Assembly: GCF_008831285.2 (NCBI RefSeq)
Contig: NC_045150.1
Coordinates: forward strand, 14,367,868 to 14,431,867
DNA: 64,000 bases
Direction of reading: 5' to 3'
DNA from: Nymphaea colorata
Taxonomy: Eukaryota > Streptophyta > Magnoliopsida > Nymphaeales > Nymphaeaceae
The notes under the pieces are model-generated. The model made no database searches. It saw nothing but the letters and a program-made list of their open reading frames with translations, and was not told the DNA's origin. This document shows, piece after piece, positions 23,154 to 32,808 of this stretch. A program made the translations under genes and the position numbers. Each line of letters begins with the position of its first letter. Position 1 is the stretch's first letter.

Positions 23154-26100
23154 TCTGTTCCATCCATTCAAAGCCTCCTTGGTTATGCCCTGTTGATTCC
23201 GTGGCAGCCCTGATTTTCTCCTGTGCATCATCTGAAACTCGAAAGTTATTGCAAGGGGAGGAAGGAGTGGTGGCGGACGAGTAGTGTTGGGCTTGTGATG
23301 ATGCGCAACAGGTTGATGCATTATTTTTAGGAGCCTAAAAAGGCATTGACGTATTTTTCTATAGCCCTGCCTCCTCTTTTCCCAAAAGTTCTTTATGTGG
23401 CTAGATTTCTTTTGCACCGGTAAAAATTGTTCCAAAAAAATGTCAAATTGGGCGCTTCAATTTGGTTGTTAATTCTGTTGGATAGTGGCCCTGAGCCCTA
23501 TCCTTCATCTCGTAACTGCAAGCCAGACTATGAAGTCTCAGCTTATGTTCATCTGAAGGTTGATCATTAGATTAACCTTGCGATACCTCCCAAAATGATG
23601 TAGTTAGCTATAAAATTACTGTTCTTGCTTAAACGAGCCTTGAGTCTGTCCATTTTATACCTGTTACTGGATACTTTGCTCAAGGTTCAGTGTCGAGCAC
23701 AAGCTAGGTCTTGGTTAGTTGAGTGGAGTTTGAACTGACCCTATAAAGCACAATAGCTTGAGCATGACAAGACATGAGCAGGGTTGGGCTCTAGCCCGCT
23801 TGTCTATAACCACAACTATAATATATGCTATTGGCAAGGCTTTTACCATAGCCAATAGTCATAATGCAGTTGCCAATAAACTTATTGGCAAATACTCTTG
23901 CCCTAGTGAATAGCTAAGGTCGCCCTTGCCCTTTACAGCACAGGGAAAAGTCTTTTGTTAGGCCAAGGGTCATTGCCAATAATATCATTGGTAACAACTC
24001 GTTGAGTTATTGACAATGGTAGAAGTTGTTGCTAGAAGTTCTTACAGCAGTGATTTCTTCACTGCTATAGTTCTCCTTTTTCTTTTGAAAACAAAACAAA
24101 ATGCCGCCTCTATAGCAGGTAAGCCAGTTTTTTGTAATTGGAAAGTGGGATGGTTTCAAACAGATAATCTAGATCGATACCAACAAACAGAAACATAGAC
24201 TACTGAAACAAACAGAGAGAGAGAGAGAGAGAGAGATGAACACTCTATGCATTAGATTTTGGATTAACAAAAATACAGATGGAAACAGAAAGTGTCAACT
24301 TTTAGGCTATATGCGAGTTGAATTACATGTCATTTATTGTGAGGGTTGTCTTGAAATGTCATCAGAAAATTATTTACAACTTACAAATGTAGCTGTGAAG
24401 ATTGAAACATCTCAAAAACATCCACCATCAAGTTATAAATCATGTATATGCATCTCTAAGAAAATGGCACCTGTCGGTCCTTCGTAAAGTTGCTGATCCC
24501 TTTGACAATCGTTTGCTTATTAATTGATGCCATTGGCCCATTGTCATCACAACTCAGCCGAAGAAAGTATGCGTTCCTAGAAAGAAGATTCATTTAGCTT
24601 TGTACACCATCCATCTTAATTTTATCAATATGTTCTGTTTCTTTTATTCCCCCTGTAATGCAATTTGGATAGAGTGTGATCAGAACATCCCACTCTTTTT
24701 TAGGAAACTTTGCTGGCCATAACATGATCCTCTGACCTACAGCATCTCACATATAAAATGAAAAATTAATGAATAAGTGAAAATGAAGCAATGCTCTTGC
24801 CATTTCTGGATACAACATATAAAAGCTACAAAAGCCACAAAGAAAAACATACACACTAGAAACTCCCCTCTTCACAAGAACATTTTGTGGGAAAGAAGAA
24901 AGGCCACTCAGAATCTGAAGCACATGCATATTACATATTGAAAATTGTAAAAGTCATAAAAAAATAGTGCTGTTTTACACAGAATGCAACTGTAGAAATA
25001 GCAGATCCAAATTGGAGACAAACACTAATTAATCATTAACTTGGAATAAATAAACACACTAAAGATCCTGATGAAGGTTAAGAGTTCAATACTAGTGTAT
25101 GTGATGAAACTTGGTAGAGGTTTCCCTAAATCATCATATTTGAAAAACATCGAATACAATTTACAAGACTAACAAAGTGGTAACTGTAAAAAATGTGGAA
25201 AGGCTAAGATTGGGAACATGAGTAGATCCACAATATATTTCTTTTGATGGACAGTGAAATGGAAGAAAGCTTAGCAGAAGAATGTATGGGCATCATAAAC
25301 AACAAATTCGAGCTGTGCATTTTCCAATCATTGTTCACCATGTGGCGTCAAATGGTGCATGCATTCTGCTGTGTATTTTCCATCACCGGGAACAGATAAA
25401 TATTTAAACTTTCAAAAACATAACTTCTTTAACTGCTATATCAATAAGTAATAACACTCAAATTAGGCCATCATGCTATCAACTACAGAACATGGCAGCA
25501 AGTACAAATTAATACGGTTAGATATTATTGTACTAAATAACAATGAGTAATTGATATTATTGTATAATGGTATATGACTAATTTTCAACTGAGATCATAC
25601 TATGTTATTTCACAAACAAAATCTATAACTAGCTTACCTCGTGTTAGAAACTACAAAGTCAAAGTGATTACAATTAAGAAAAGAGAATTCAACTTTGACA
25701 TTTCTTAACAAGAATGGAAAGATTTCTATCATCACATGCCATCCATTTATTAGTTAAAGTGATTACAGTTAATTAAGAAAATTCAACTTCGTCATATAAG
25801 CTGGGTTTTCTTAGATTAGCAACAACACTGCGATCCTCTCTCCCTCTTTCATTGCAAAGTACCCATAAAAAATTGAATAAGAGTTTTCCTTTCAGCTGGC
25901 GCTTCTATACAAGAAATAAAGTCATCAGCTCACGCCATGCCGATGATTCCATATTCAACTACCTCGCTTGGGCTGAAATACTTTGAGTGCCTTATATCCT
26001 ACTCAATCTTCCCTCCAGATTACCTATATGTCTTGCATAAAGAGTGACCTTGCAACAAAACTTCAAGGTTTTTGGTAAGTATTTCTACAGTCTCCTATAT

Positions 26101-27354
26101 AAAAGTTGAACCTTAGTGTAGGCTCATAACTTAAAGTGGGTTCACTAGATTACGACTTTGACGCAAAAGTAGTTAACTTTTTAGAGTTTTTCACTCAACA
26201 GTTACAAAATTTTCCCCCACTTAGTGAAAATAGATCAAGTACCCAAAAAAATCCACTATAAGGATTCAAGAATTAGATAGAAGAGGAGAGATATAAAGAA
26301 GTGGTTCTGCACTACTATATAGTACATAACTAAGACAGAATAGAAGAAAGGGAAAACTAACATGACAAAAAGGTTTTATACACTTCAGCTATTATATGTC
26401 CATTATTGAATAAAGAAGTCAGTTTTCTTACCAATTCATCCTTCACATTTTTAATTTCCTTCCTGGAAACAATATCAGTAGCTTGATCTTAAAACCTTGC
26501 AATAGGTTGACAAAGATGAACCACTACAAGTTCATGTTTCACAATCAACTCAATCAACAGCAAGTTGCATGCGAGGCATGTACATCAATGGAACTAGAGA
26601 GCTTACAAGAGAAAGGACCATAACTAGATTACCTACTTTATCATGTATTGAAAAAGAATCCACGTACGAATAGTAAAAACCTGGTTCTCAACATTCATGT
26701 AATTCATGAAAAAGAGAGAAACTTGAAAGGCACATGTAATTTTAATTCCATTTTTAATTTTCTTTTATATTTATCGACTCTATATTTTGTTGCAAAAAAA
26801 TATTCAAAAGAAATTAGTGTTGCTAGGCTCAATGCCTCTTGAATCTTCTCAACTCTTTCAAGAGAGTCGGTGATAACTCTTCAAATATCATATTAAGAAC
26901 GAAAGATTCCTGTTATTAGTAATACAAATCATGTTCAGGAATTCATATCCCCACTAGATTCAAACTCTGCTCTTACTTAAGGTGATTCATTCAATTTAAA
27001 ACACTTTATCTATTTGTTAATTGATTTAAGCATGTAGACATAAGAGACATATTCTTATACCTTCCATTATCTTCAAGTTGATTTATCATTGCCCTGTAGT
27101 AATCATCATGTTTCTTCCACAATCTGTTTTGTAAGGGTCCTTTGGAGCTGTAGATGTAGAATCTTATGTGATGATGTATGCTGCCATTTGATGGTGGAAA
27201 TAATGTGTCACAAATGGCTGTGTAACGTCATCTGACATCTTCATCTCTCATATCTCTCGTCACCATTTTCTATTTCCCTGTTGCCATTTAATTCCTCAAG
27301 CTTCAGGAGACCCATGGAGTTCATCGTTCTATTAGTCTTTGGTCAAGAGGTTAT
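23154..27354. other. Gene-free stretch between the two 0.58-kb repeats
   Basis: At 23800-24050 the sequence is full of ATTGGCAA, TTGCCAATA and CCAATAG words and ends CTTACAGCAGTG. Its complement CACTGCTGTAAG looks like a CACTA-type terminus, but the other end was not found. A related TTGGCAAC/GTTGCCAATAG tract occurs at 35930-36060. A (GA)n run lies at 24212-24234. The rest (24.2-27.3 kb) is AT-rich with open frames under 85 codons and no motifs. Confidence 0.45.
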
Positions 27355-27680
27355 TAGGGATGTCAATGAATCAGATTCTGATCAAATAACAGATCAAGTT
27401 TTTTTAAATAAGTCAGATATGAAAAAAAGGGAAATTTGATATCCAAATAAAAAATCAGATCAGATTCGGTATTAAAAATTGGCATCCCACTAAATTCAGA
27501 TTCAGACTCAGCATCAAATAGATACCCAATCAGATACCAGAAAAAAAAAAGATAATGGATATCTAAACCCAAGTTTATAGATTCGGATCTAAATAATATA
27601 TTTTATTCTACATTATTGTAAATTTATAAATCTGAACCCAAATTTGAATCCCCAATTTTAATTAATATCATCCCCAATTT
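27355..27680. mobile_element. hAT-like GATTC-rich element, second copy
   Basis: It starts TAGGGATGTCAATGAATCAG, the same terminus family as 2806. It contains CAGATTCGG, GATATCCAA and GGATATCTAA words and ends near a complement of GGGGATGATATTAATT. It is probably incomplete or eroded at the right end. No target duplication was found. Confidence 0.45.
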
Positions 27681-27830
27681 CATAAGCCTTCTTAATTTTA
27701 TAGCTACATTTTTTCATCAAGACCCACGACATCTGGTTACATGTATGGTGACAGCCTTTAAGAAAATGACAAGTGCCCCCTGCCCACTTGTACTAGCTTC
27801 TTAGCCCACTTTTTGGGTACTTGGCATCCA

Positions 27831-28406
27831 TGGGAGCCTGTGCACAAGCCTGGGCATATAACTAGCTTCGAACATCCACCCTTGTCATCAACACTAGACT
27901 AAACACTTGAGAGAGAGAGAGAGAGATAGAGAGCTTCTCATTGATGGAAACAGGGATGGGGAGCACATGAAGAAGGGGTAGAGAGTTTATTTCCTCTCTT
28001 AAGTGTAAAGTGTGTCGCAGGCCGCCTCATGAGCTTGTTGTTGCCAACTCCACCATCATCAACATTGTCGTCCTCTTCTAAAGAGATTTACTAGAGAAAG
28101 CTTGATTTAGCAATTTCCAACTTTCAAGAGGCTATGAAGCTCAAACAGAAGAATGTTAGGGCCTTCTGCCTCTTGGTATCTGTTACAAAAAATGAAAACT
28201 AATTCTTAAAGTTGTGTTATTAACTTTGTTTTCTTTACACCTATTGTAAAGGTGTAAAATTGAATCGTGGTGTTCTTGTCATGCATGTGGAATTCTCTAG
28301 AAGGTTGAAGGCATGATTCTGTTGTAATAGAAAATATTCTTTCATGCCTGTATTTGATTTTGTACAAAAAAAGTATAAATATGTGAAAGGAAGAAGAGCA
28401 CGATGC
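27831..28406 (+). repeat. Dispersed 0.58-kb repeat, copy 2
   Basis: Direct-orientation partner of 22575-23153, 5.25 kb away. It carries an extra GAGA microsatellite (27910-27926) absent from copy 1. The homology ends at GAGCACGATGC, after which this copy runs into a short tandem array and copy 1 into unrelated sequence. That boundary marks the true edge of the repeat or of the duplication event. Confidence 0.8.
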
Positions 28407-28506
28407 CAAATATCGTGGGTGAAGATGAGCCAGCCGAATGTCATGGGTGAAGATGAAACAGCCGAATGTATGGGATAAGATGAGCCAGCCAAATGTCATT
28501 GAAAAA
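28407..28506. repeat. About 30-bp tandem array abutting the assembly gap
   Basis: Three to four imperfect units of the type GCCGAATGTCATGGGTGAAG plus ATGAGCCA run straight into the N block. The array probably continues into the gap and caused the assembly break. Confidence 0.75.
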
Positions 28507-28606
28507 NNNNNNNNNNNNNNNNNNNNNNNNNNNNNNNNNNNNNNNNNNNNNNNNNNNNNNNNNNNNNNNNNNNNNNNNNNNNNNNNNNNNNNNNNNNNNN
28601 NNNNNN
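28507..28606. other. Assembly gap (100 N)
   Basis: Exactly 100 N, the conventional placeholder for a gap of unknown size. The open frames crossing it are artefacts. Confidence 0.99.
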
Positions 28607-28960
28607 ACTAACAATGCCAACCCTCCATCAACAATGATGGTTGTTGTAGCTTGCACAGTGTACTGGCTAGTGAAATTTTTTCGAGTCCCTTACACATGAT
28701 TGGAATGGATTTAGTACACAGCGACATATTCTTGAGTCCCCGACACATGTATGGGATGGATTTAGTACACAACGACATATTTTCAAGTTGCTGACGCATG
28801 TTTGGAACAGATTTTGGGATCACTGAAGAATATTAAACGAGTGCATGTGTAGCTAAAATTCGGAACATATAGTACCTGCTCAGCATTTTAATTCATTATA
28901 AGATTAATTTTTTTGTTAATTGAAATGCAGTTGCATTTATTGAAATAAGAATATGGTACT
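28607..28960 (+). repeat. Repeat block T, copy with 51-bp tandem units
   Basis: It is homologous to 62465-62745. Inside it, a 51-bp unit containing GGATTTAGTACACAGCGACA is present as 28682-28732, 28733-28783 and a partial 28784-28810. The 62.5-kb copy has one full unit (62539-62589) plus a partial. Both copies then continue with GATCACTGAAGAATATTAAA and CGAGTGCATGTGTAGC. The left edge is hidden by the gap. Confidence 0.85.
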
Positions 28961-28969
28961 TTTATATAT

Positions 28970-30470
28970 ATCTTGTGTGTGTGTGTGTGTGGTGTGTGTA
29001 TTGAAATCACAGCTGTTTCTATGCTCGGATGGTTATTTTGTGTTGCTAAAAACTGCCACAAAAGTTTTATTCCATCACTGAAAACCATGGTCAAGCAATT
29101 AATCATTGCAAATGCATCATTTGCTTTGGTTTTTATCAACACCAAACAAGAAAATAACCATCCAGCCGTAGAGGTTCGTCTTAATTGGACACAAAGGCCA
29201 GTTCAAAGAGAAAAAAATAGGCCAACTTTTATTTGAATCCCTTGAATATTCAGAAATGATCTTGCCAATCCATTGTTAATCACCCATTTTAATCGTTAAA
29301 CATGTTTAAAGTATGACATTCATCTATTTTCCAGTCAACCTTCTATAATAGGTGATCATATGAATATCCCATCAAAAAATTGATTTCTTATGACACGAAT
29401 AAGCTCATGCTAACCCGCCAACTTGTGATCTCAACCCGTTTTTAGTGGCGGAGCCAAGCCTTTTGGCTGGAGGGCACGTGAGTCACATCAAACGTGGGCA
29501 CTATGATGTGACAGAAGCTGGGTCCACATCATCACAATATATTTTTGACTGACTGGTATAGGCAATGGTGCACAGCAACCCACACTTAGCTTCAATACTT
29601 TCCCTCCTACAGCATGTTCAACGCTTACTGTGGTTACCTAAGGGATATGTTAAGATGTCTCTGTTCTTGATGAATTTATGATTGGAATTCTTCAACACAA
29701 GAATATTCAAACGTTATTACTTAGCATTGCTTGGATTTTGGACAAGGGTGCAGAAACACAAAAAGTTGCATGCAATCCTGAAGAAAATCACCAAAATGGT
29801 TTTCAGCGAGAGAACAAGCTGAAGAAAAATAGAACCCTAAAGGGGTAGTGGCAAATCCAAAAATTTCTGGGTAAGGTGCAATATTAGTTTAATTCTCAAC
29901 TTTAAGGTATATTAAAAGTTTTAAAAACTAGTATCAATGACTGGTAAGGGAAATTGCTTACAATATCCACAATGTGGCTCCAATATTGTTAAAGAGTCAT
30001 TTAACAGTAGGGACACTCATAAAATTTTCAAATAAGAACAACCCCTAAGTAGGTAGATGGAAAGGGGGATGCTTAGCATAAGTCTAACGGAGCACGAGTG
30101 ATGTTGGTGCTACATTTCTATACTGCAACTGGAGTGGAAGCACTATACTAGTTGATGGATATTTGGCCCCCTCACAGGCATCCTTGGCCCGAGAAGGAGA
30201 TGACTACACGCTGTTATAGATAGCCTGGCCCGAGAGAATGGCCACGAACAAACAAACGGTCGACCGCTCTTTTAGGGGGTGTTTGATGGTTTGGAATTTT
30301 GATTTAAGAACGAAATGGAAGTCCAACTTCACTCAAACATGAACCTTTTACAGTTTGAGAGTGGATAAACATCACTCAATGCAAGACTTTGATAACATAA
30401 AATATTGTTACTAGCCATGTAACGCCAGCCAATTACTGCTAATATTCATATATATATATATATATACATA
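28970..30470 (+). repeat. Duplicated block A (MITE plus flanking sequence)
   Basis: It shares long collinear homology with 50950-52520 and, in its last part (about 30100-30470), with 37370-38310. Landmarks shared with the 51-kb copy are CCCGCCAACTTGTGATCTCA, GGCAATGGTGCACAGCAACC and AGAACCCTAAAGGGGTAGT. Shared with the 38-kb copy are GGTCGACC, GGAACCTTT-like and TGCTAGTGGCCATG-like stretches. Copy B has roughly 470 bp (51730-52200) that is absent here. No gene lies in it. It sits directly upstream of the better preserved aspartic protease. Confidence 0.8.
29027..29163. mobile_element. 137-bp MITE, TIR GGATGGTTATTTTG
   Basis: The left end GGATGGTTATTTTG and right end AAAATAACCATCC form inverted repeats of about 13 bp. 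Relatives with the same core (CCATGGTCAAGCAA followed by GCAAATGCATC) lie at 50719-50855, 50978-51113 and, truncated or eroded, about 37108-37195 and 45055-45160. The target duplication is not clear, so the superfamily is open. A (TG)n run precedes it, as in the other copies. Confidence 0.65.
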
Positions 30471-30689
30471 TTCTGGCCATATAACATTCACCCACTCAAC
30501 GGTTGAGAGAAAGATGAAGAAAAAAAAAGGTATAAACTAATACTAGATGACAAAAATACCCATTTACTTTTTTTCTTTAGTTTTCTCTCGTCCATTCATT
30601 ATAATGAATCAAATAGTCCTTATGAACAAGTAGATTAACATTGAATAATCAGAGTCACCATTTAATTTTTTGCTATATATATAAAAATA

Positions 30690-30800
30690 AAAAGAGGTAT
30701 ATGATATGGCCAAAATGGACATTGCATACCTGCAAACCCTCACTGCGTGAGCCTCTGCCCCATGAACTATCACCAGATGAGAGCCCATAATATCGTGGGG
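30690..30800 (-). pseudogene. Exon-like fragment of an unidentified gene
   Basis: On the minus strand, an open stretch reads PRYYGLSSGDSSWGRGSRSE, then GLQ, and is followed at once by GTATGC, a plausible splice donor. Base composition is higher in GC than its surroundings. I do not recognise the protein. It could be a captured or left-behind exon within the duplicated segments. Confidence 0.3.
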
Positions 30801-31139
30801 TGGAAAGACATTTGTATATATATATGTATAGGGAGGGATGTGTGCGAGAAAGATTTTCCAAACACTTCAAGGTTCACGGATTAAGGAGGTCATGGACAGG
30901 TTTTTGGGAGCAGGGACTACCATGTGTACAGGGACAGAGCCAAAAAAAATTCATGAGAAGGGCCCAATTAATGTTTCTAAATTTTGACTAAGGTCAAAAT
31001 ATCATTTTTCAAAATTTTTATATAGGACAAGTGAAATTTACTAAAATTTACATATAATTTAAAATAAAAAATTGAGGTGGGGCCAGGGCCATGCGAGCCT
31101 CCCTTGGCTCCACCCCTGATGCCTAAAAAAATTTTCAAA

Positions 31140-31210
31140 CACCATTAGGACAATCTTTCTTCCAACGTATTCAACAGTTATTGTGGTCACTTAAGTAATA
31201 CGTTAAAGTG
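31140..31210 (+). repeat. Protease-upstream motif, third copy
   Basis: CAACAGTTATTGTGGTCACT followed by TAAGTAATACGTTAAAGTGT matches 29625-29660 and 51568-51605 at roughly 80-85% by eye. Here it sits about 270 bp before the protease start codon. At the other two places no protease follows closely. It suggests that the 29- and 51-kb blocks derive from protease 5-prime flanks. Confidence 0.6.
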
Positions 31211-31427
31211 TCTTCTGCCTTCCTTTTGTGTTTAAAAGTCTTCAAATGTTTGTCATTGTTATACCTAAGCTTAACATTGGAAGATGCTACCACTTTTCTC
31301 CATTGTGATGGTTACTGGTTACACAAGGAATATGTAGCTCAGTTCAGCCACATGTCTTTTTTTTTTGCAGAATTTTCAAATCCAAATGCTTCCCTTCATC
31401 AGTGGCCACCATAACTATGACTTCCGT

Positions 31428-31435
31428 TATAAATA
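31428..31435 (+). promoter_or_regulatory. TATA box of the aspartic protease gene
   Basis: TATAAATA lies 50 bp before the ATG at 31478, leaving room for a start site about 30 bp downstream and a short leader. The start codon context CACCATGGC is close to the plant optimum. Confidence 0.6.
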
Positions 31436-31477
31436 TCAACACATTTATCCTTAGTACAGCAGCCTTTTAGTCTCACC

Positions 31478-32808
31478 ATGGCAACCTTCTTCTCCCCCTT
31501 AGCATTCAGCCTCCTCCTCCAGCTGCTCCTACTTGCAATACTGCCTAACCTTACCACAATCTTCGCTTCCAAACCTCTCAGCTTCTCTATAGACCTCTTT
31601 CATCGAGACTCATCCCTGTCACCTATCTATGACCCTTCATCCACTCTAGCTCAACGAGCAGAGAAGGAGGCTCCACCCTCCATGTTGCGCTCATGCAGCA
31701 TTGCTTCACGGTTTTCCAATACCACCAGTGTGATCTCCAGCCCTGTGATGGCTGGTCCCGGTGAGTTTCTCGTGAAACTCTCGCTAGGTACCCCATCCAG
31801 CCTGTACTGGGCCATTATAGACGCTGGTAGCAACCTCATATGGACAACATGCTGCCATTGTGACAACTGCCATGTCAAAACACCAATGTTTGATCCACTT
31901 CAGTCATCCACCTACAAGAACAGGAGATGCTCCACCAGCTTTTGCACGGAATTGCACGACCATCGTTGCACCAGCGACCAACTTTTCTGTTTCAGATATT
32001 CCTATAGACCAAATTCCGAAGTAGAAGGGGTCCTAGCCTCCGAGATGCTCTTGTTTGACAATGGTGCCGACACCATCAAGCATGAAGGAATTGTCTTTGG
32101 TTCTGTTCATCGTGAAGATAATCCTGATTCTGCCCTGCGTAAAGTTCCTGGCCTTGGCCGTGGTCCTCCCTCTCTTGTTAAACAGATTGGCTCTTCCATT
32201 GATGACAAATTTGCTTACTGTCTTCCCCCGTATAGAAATGAAAACATTCTGCGGGACAGCTCAAATTCGGTGAGGATGCACCGTTTTCAGGCACAGAAGA
32301 TGTTCAAGAGACGCCGATGGCATCAGATGGTGGTGAAGGCAGCTTTTATGTGCTCATCCTGACAAACATAAGTGTTGGGAACAGCAGACTCGACATACAA
32401 TTTGGTGGTGCACAGACGACTGCATTGTTGGGAGATGCCAGATCAATCATCATAGACTCGGGTACCAGCCTGACTTTTCTTGCAAAAGATGTGTATGTTC
32501 AAGCGGCAAATGTCATAAACCATGAACGCTTCTATCCTCTAGAGCAAGATTTGCTGTGTTACCATGTAGAGAACAATGGTGATCCATATGAAGGGTTGCC
32601 GGGGATGACCTTTCATTTCGCTAATGCAGACTGGAAGTTGCCACCTTCAAATATCTTTGCAATGTTTAGAAGTGGAATTGCCTGCTTAGCCATTAAAGAT
32701 GGAGAGATGCCCGTCTTTGGGAATATTGCACAGCAGAACATGCATGTCAAGTATGATCTGGGCAACAGACTGCTTTCTTTTGCACCAACTGAATGTACAC
32801 AGGGCTAA
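31478..32808 (+). pseudogene. CDR1/nepenthesin-type aspartic protease, one frameshift and altered active site
   Basis: Intronless A1 aspartic protease of the plant CDR1-like group, secreted proteases linked to apoplastic signalling and defence. Visible in order: a signal peptide (about residues 1-30, Leu-rich), a propeptide with FSIDLFHRDSSLSPIYDP (36-53), the first catalytic site, the Cys-rich nepenthesin insert (Cys 125, 126, 128, 131, 151, 156, 164, 171), the second site IIIDSGTSLTFL (Asp codon 32455-32457), and a C-terminus with QQNMHVKYDL ending ECTQG. Three defects are seen. The first site reads DAGSN (Ala codon 31823-31825) instead of DTGS. The flap reads YRPN instead of YGDG/N. The frame shifts by minus one between 32242 and 32253, so frame one ends at 32362 and the second half continues from about 32251. 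Total length equals about 443 residues, normal for the family. I call it a recent pseudogene; a sequencing error could explain the frameshift but not DAG and the flap. Confidence 0.85.

Noticed and set aside
22922-28406. One LTR retrotransposon with 22.6- and 27.8-kb repeats as its LTRs
   Set aside because: No primer-binding site, polypurine tract, gag or pol between them, and no matching TG/CA ends or target duplication.
28441-28699. Frames crossing the N block
   Set aside because: They exist only because N was translated as X.
28975-29000. (TG)n tracts as CRISPR-like or telomeric repeats
   Set aside because: Simple dinucleotide repeats with no spacers; this is a plant genome.
31478-32808. 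An intron explaining the frame change in the protease gene
   Set aside because: The shift is confined to 12 bp (32242-32253) with continuous homology on both sides, far too short for an intron.
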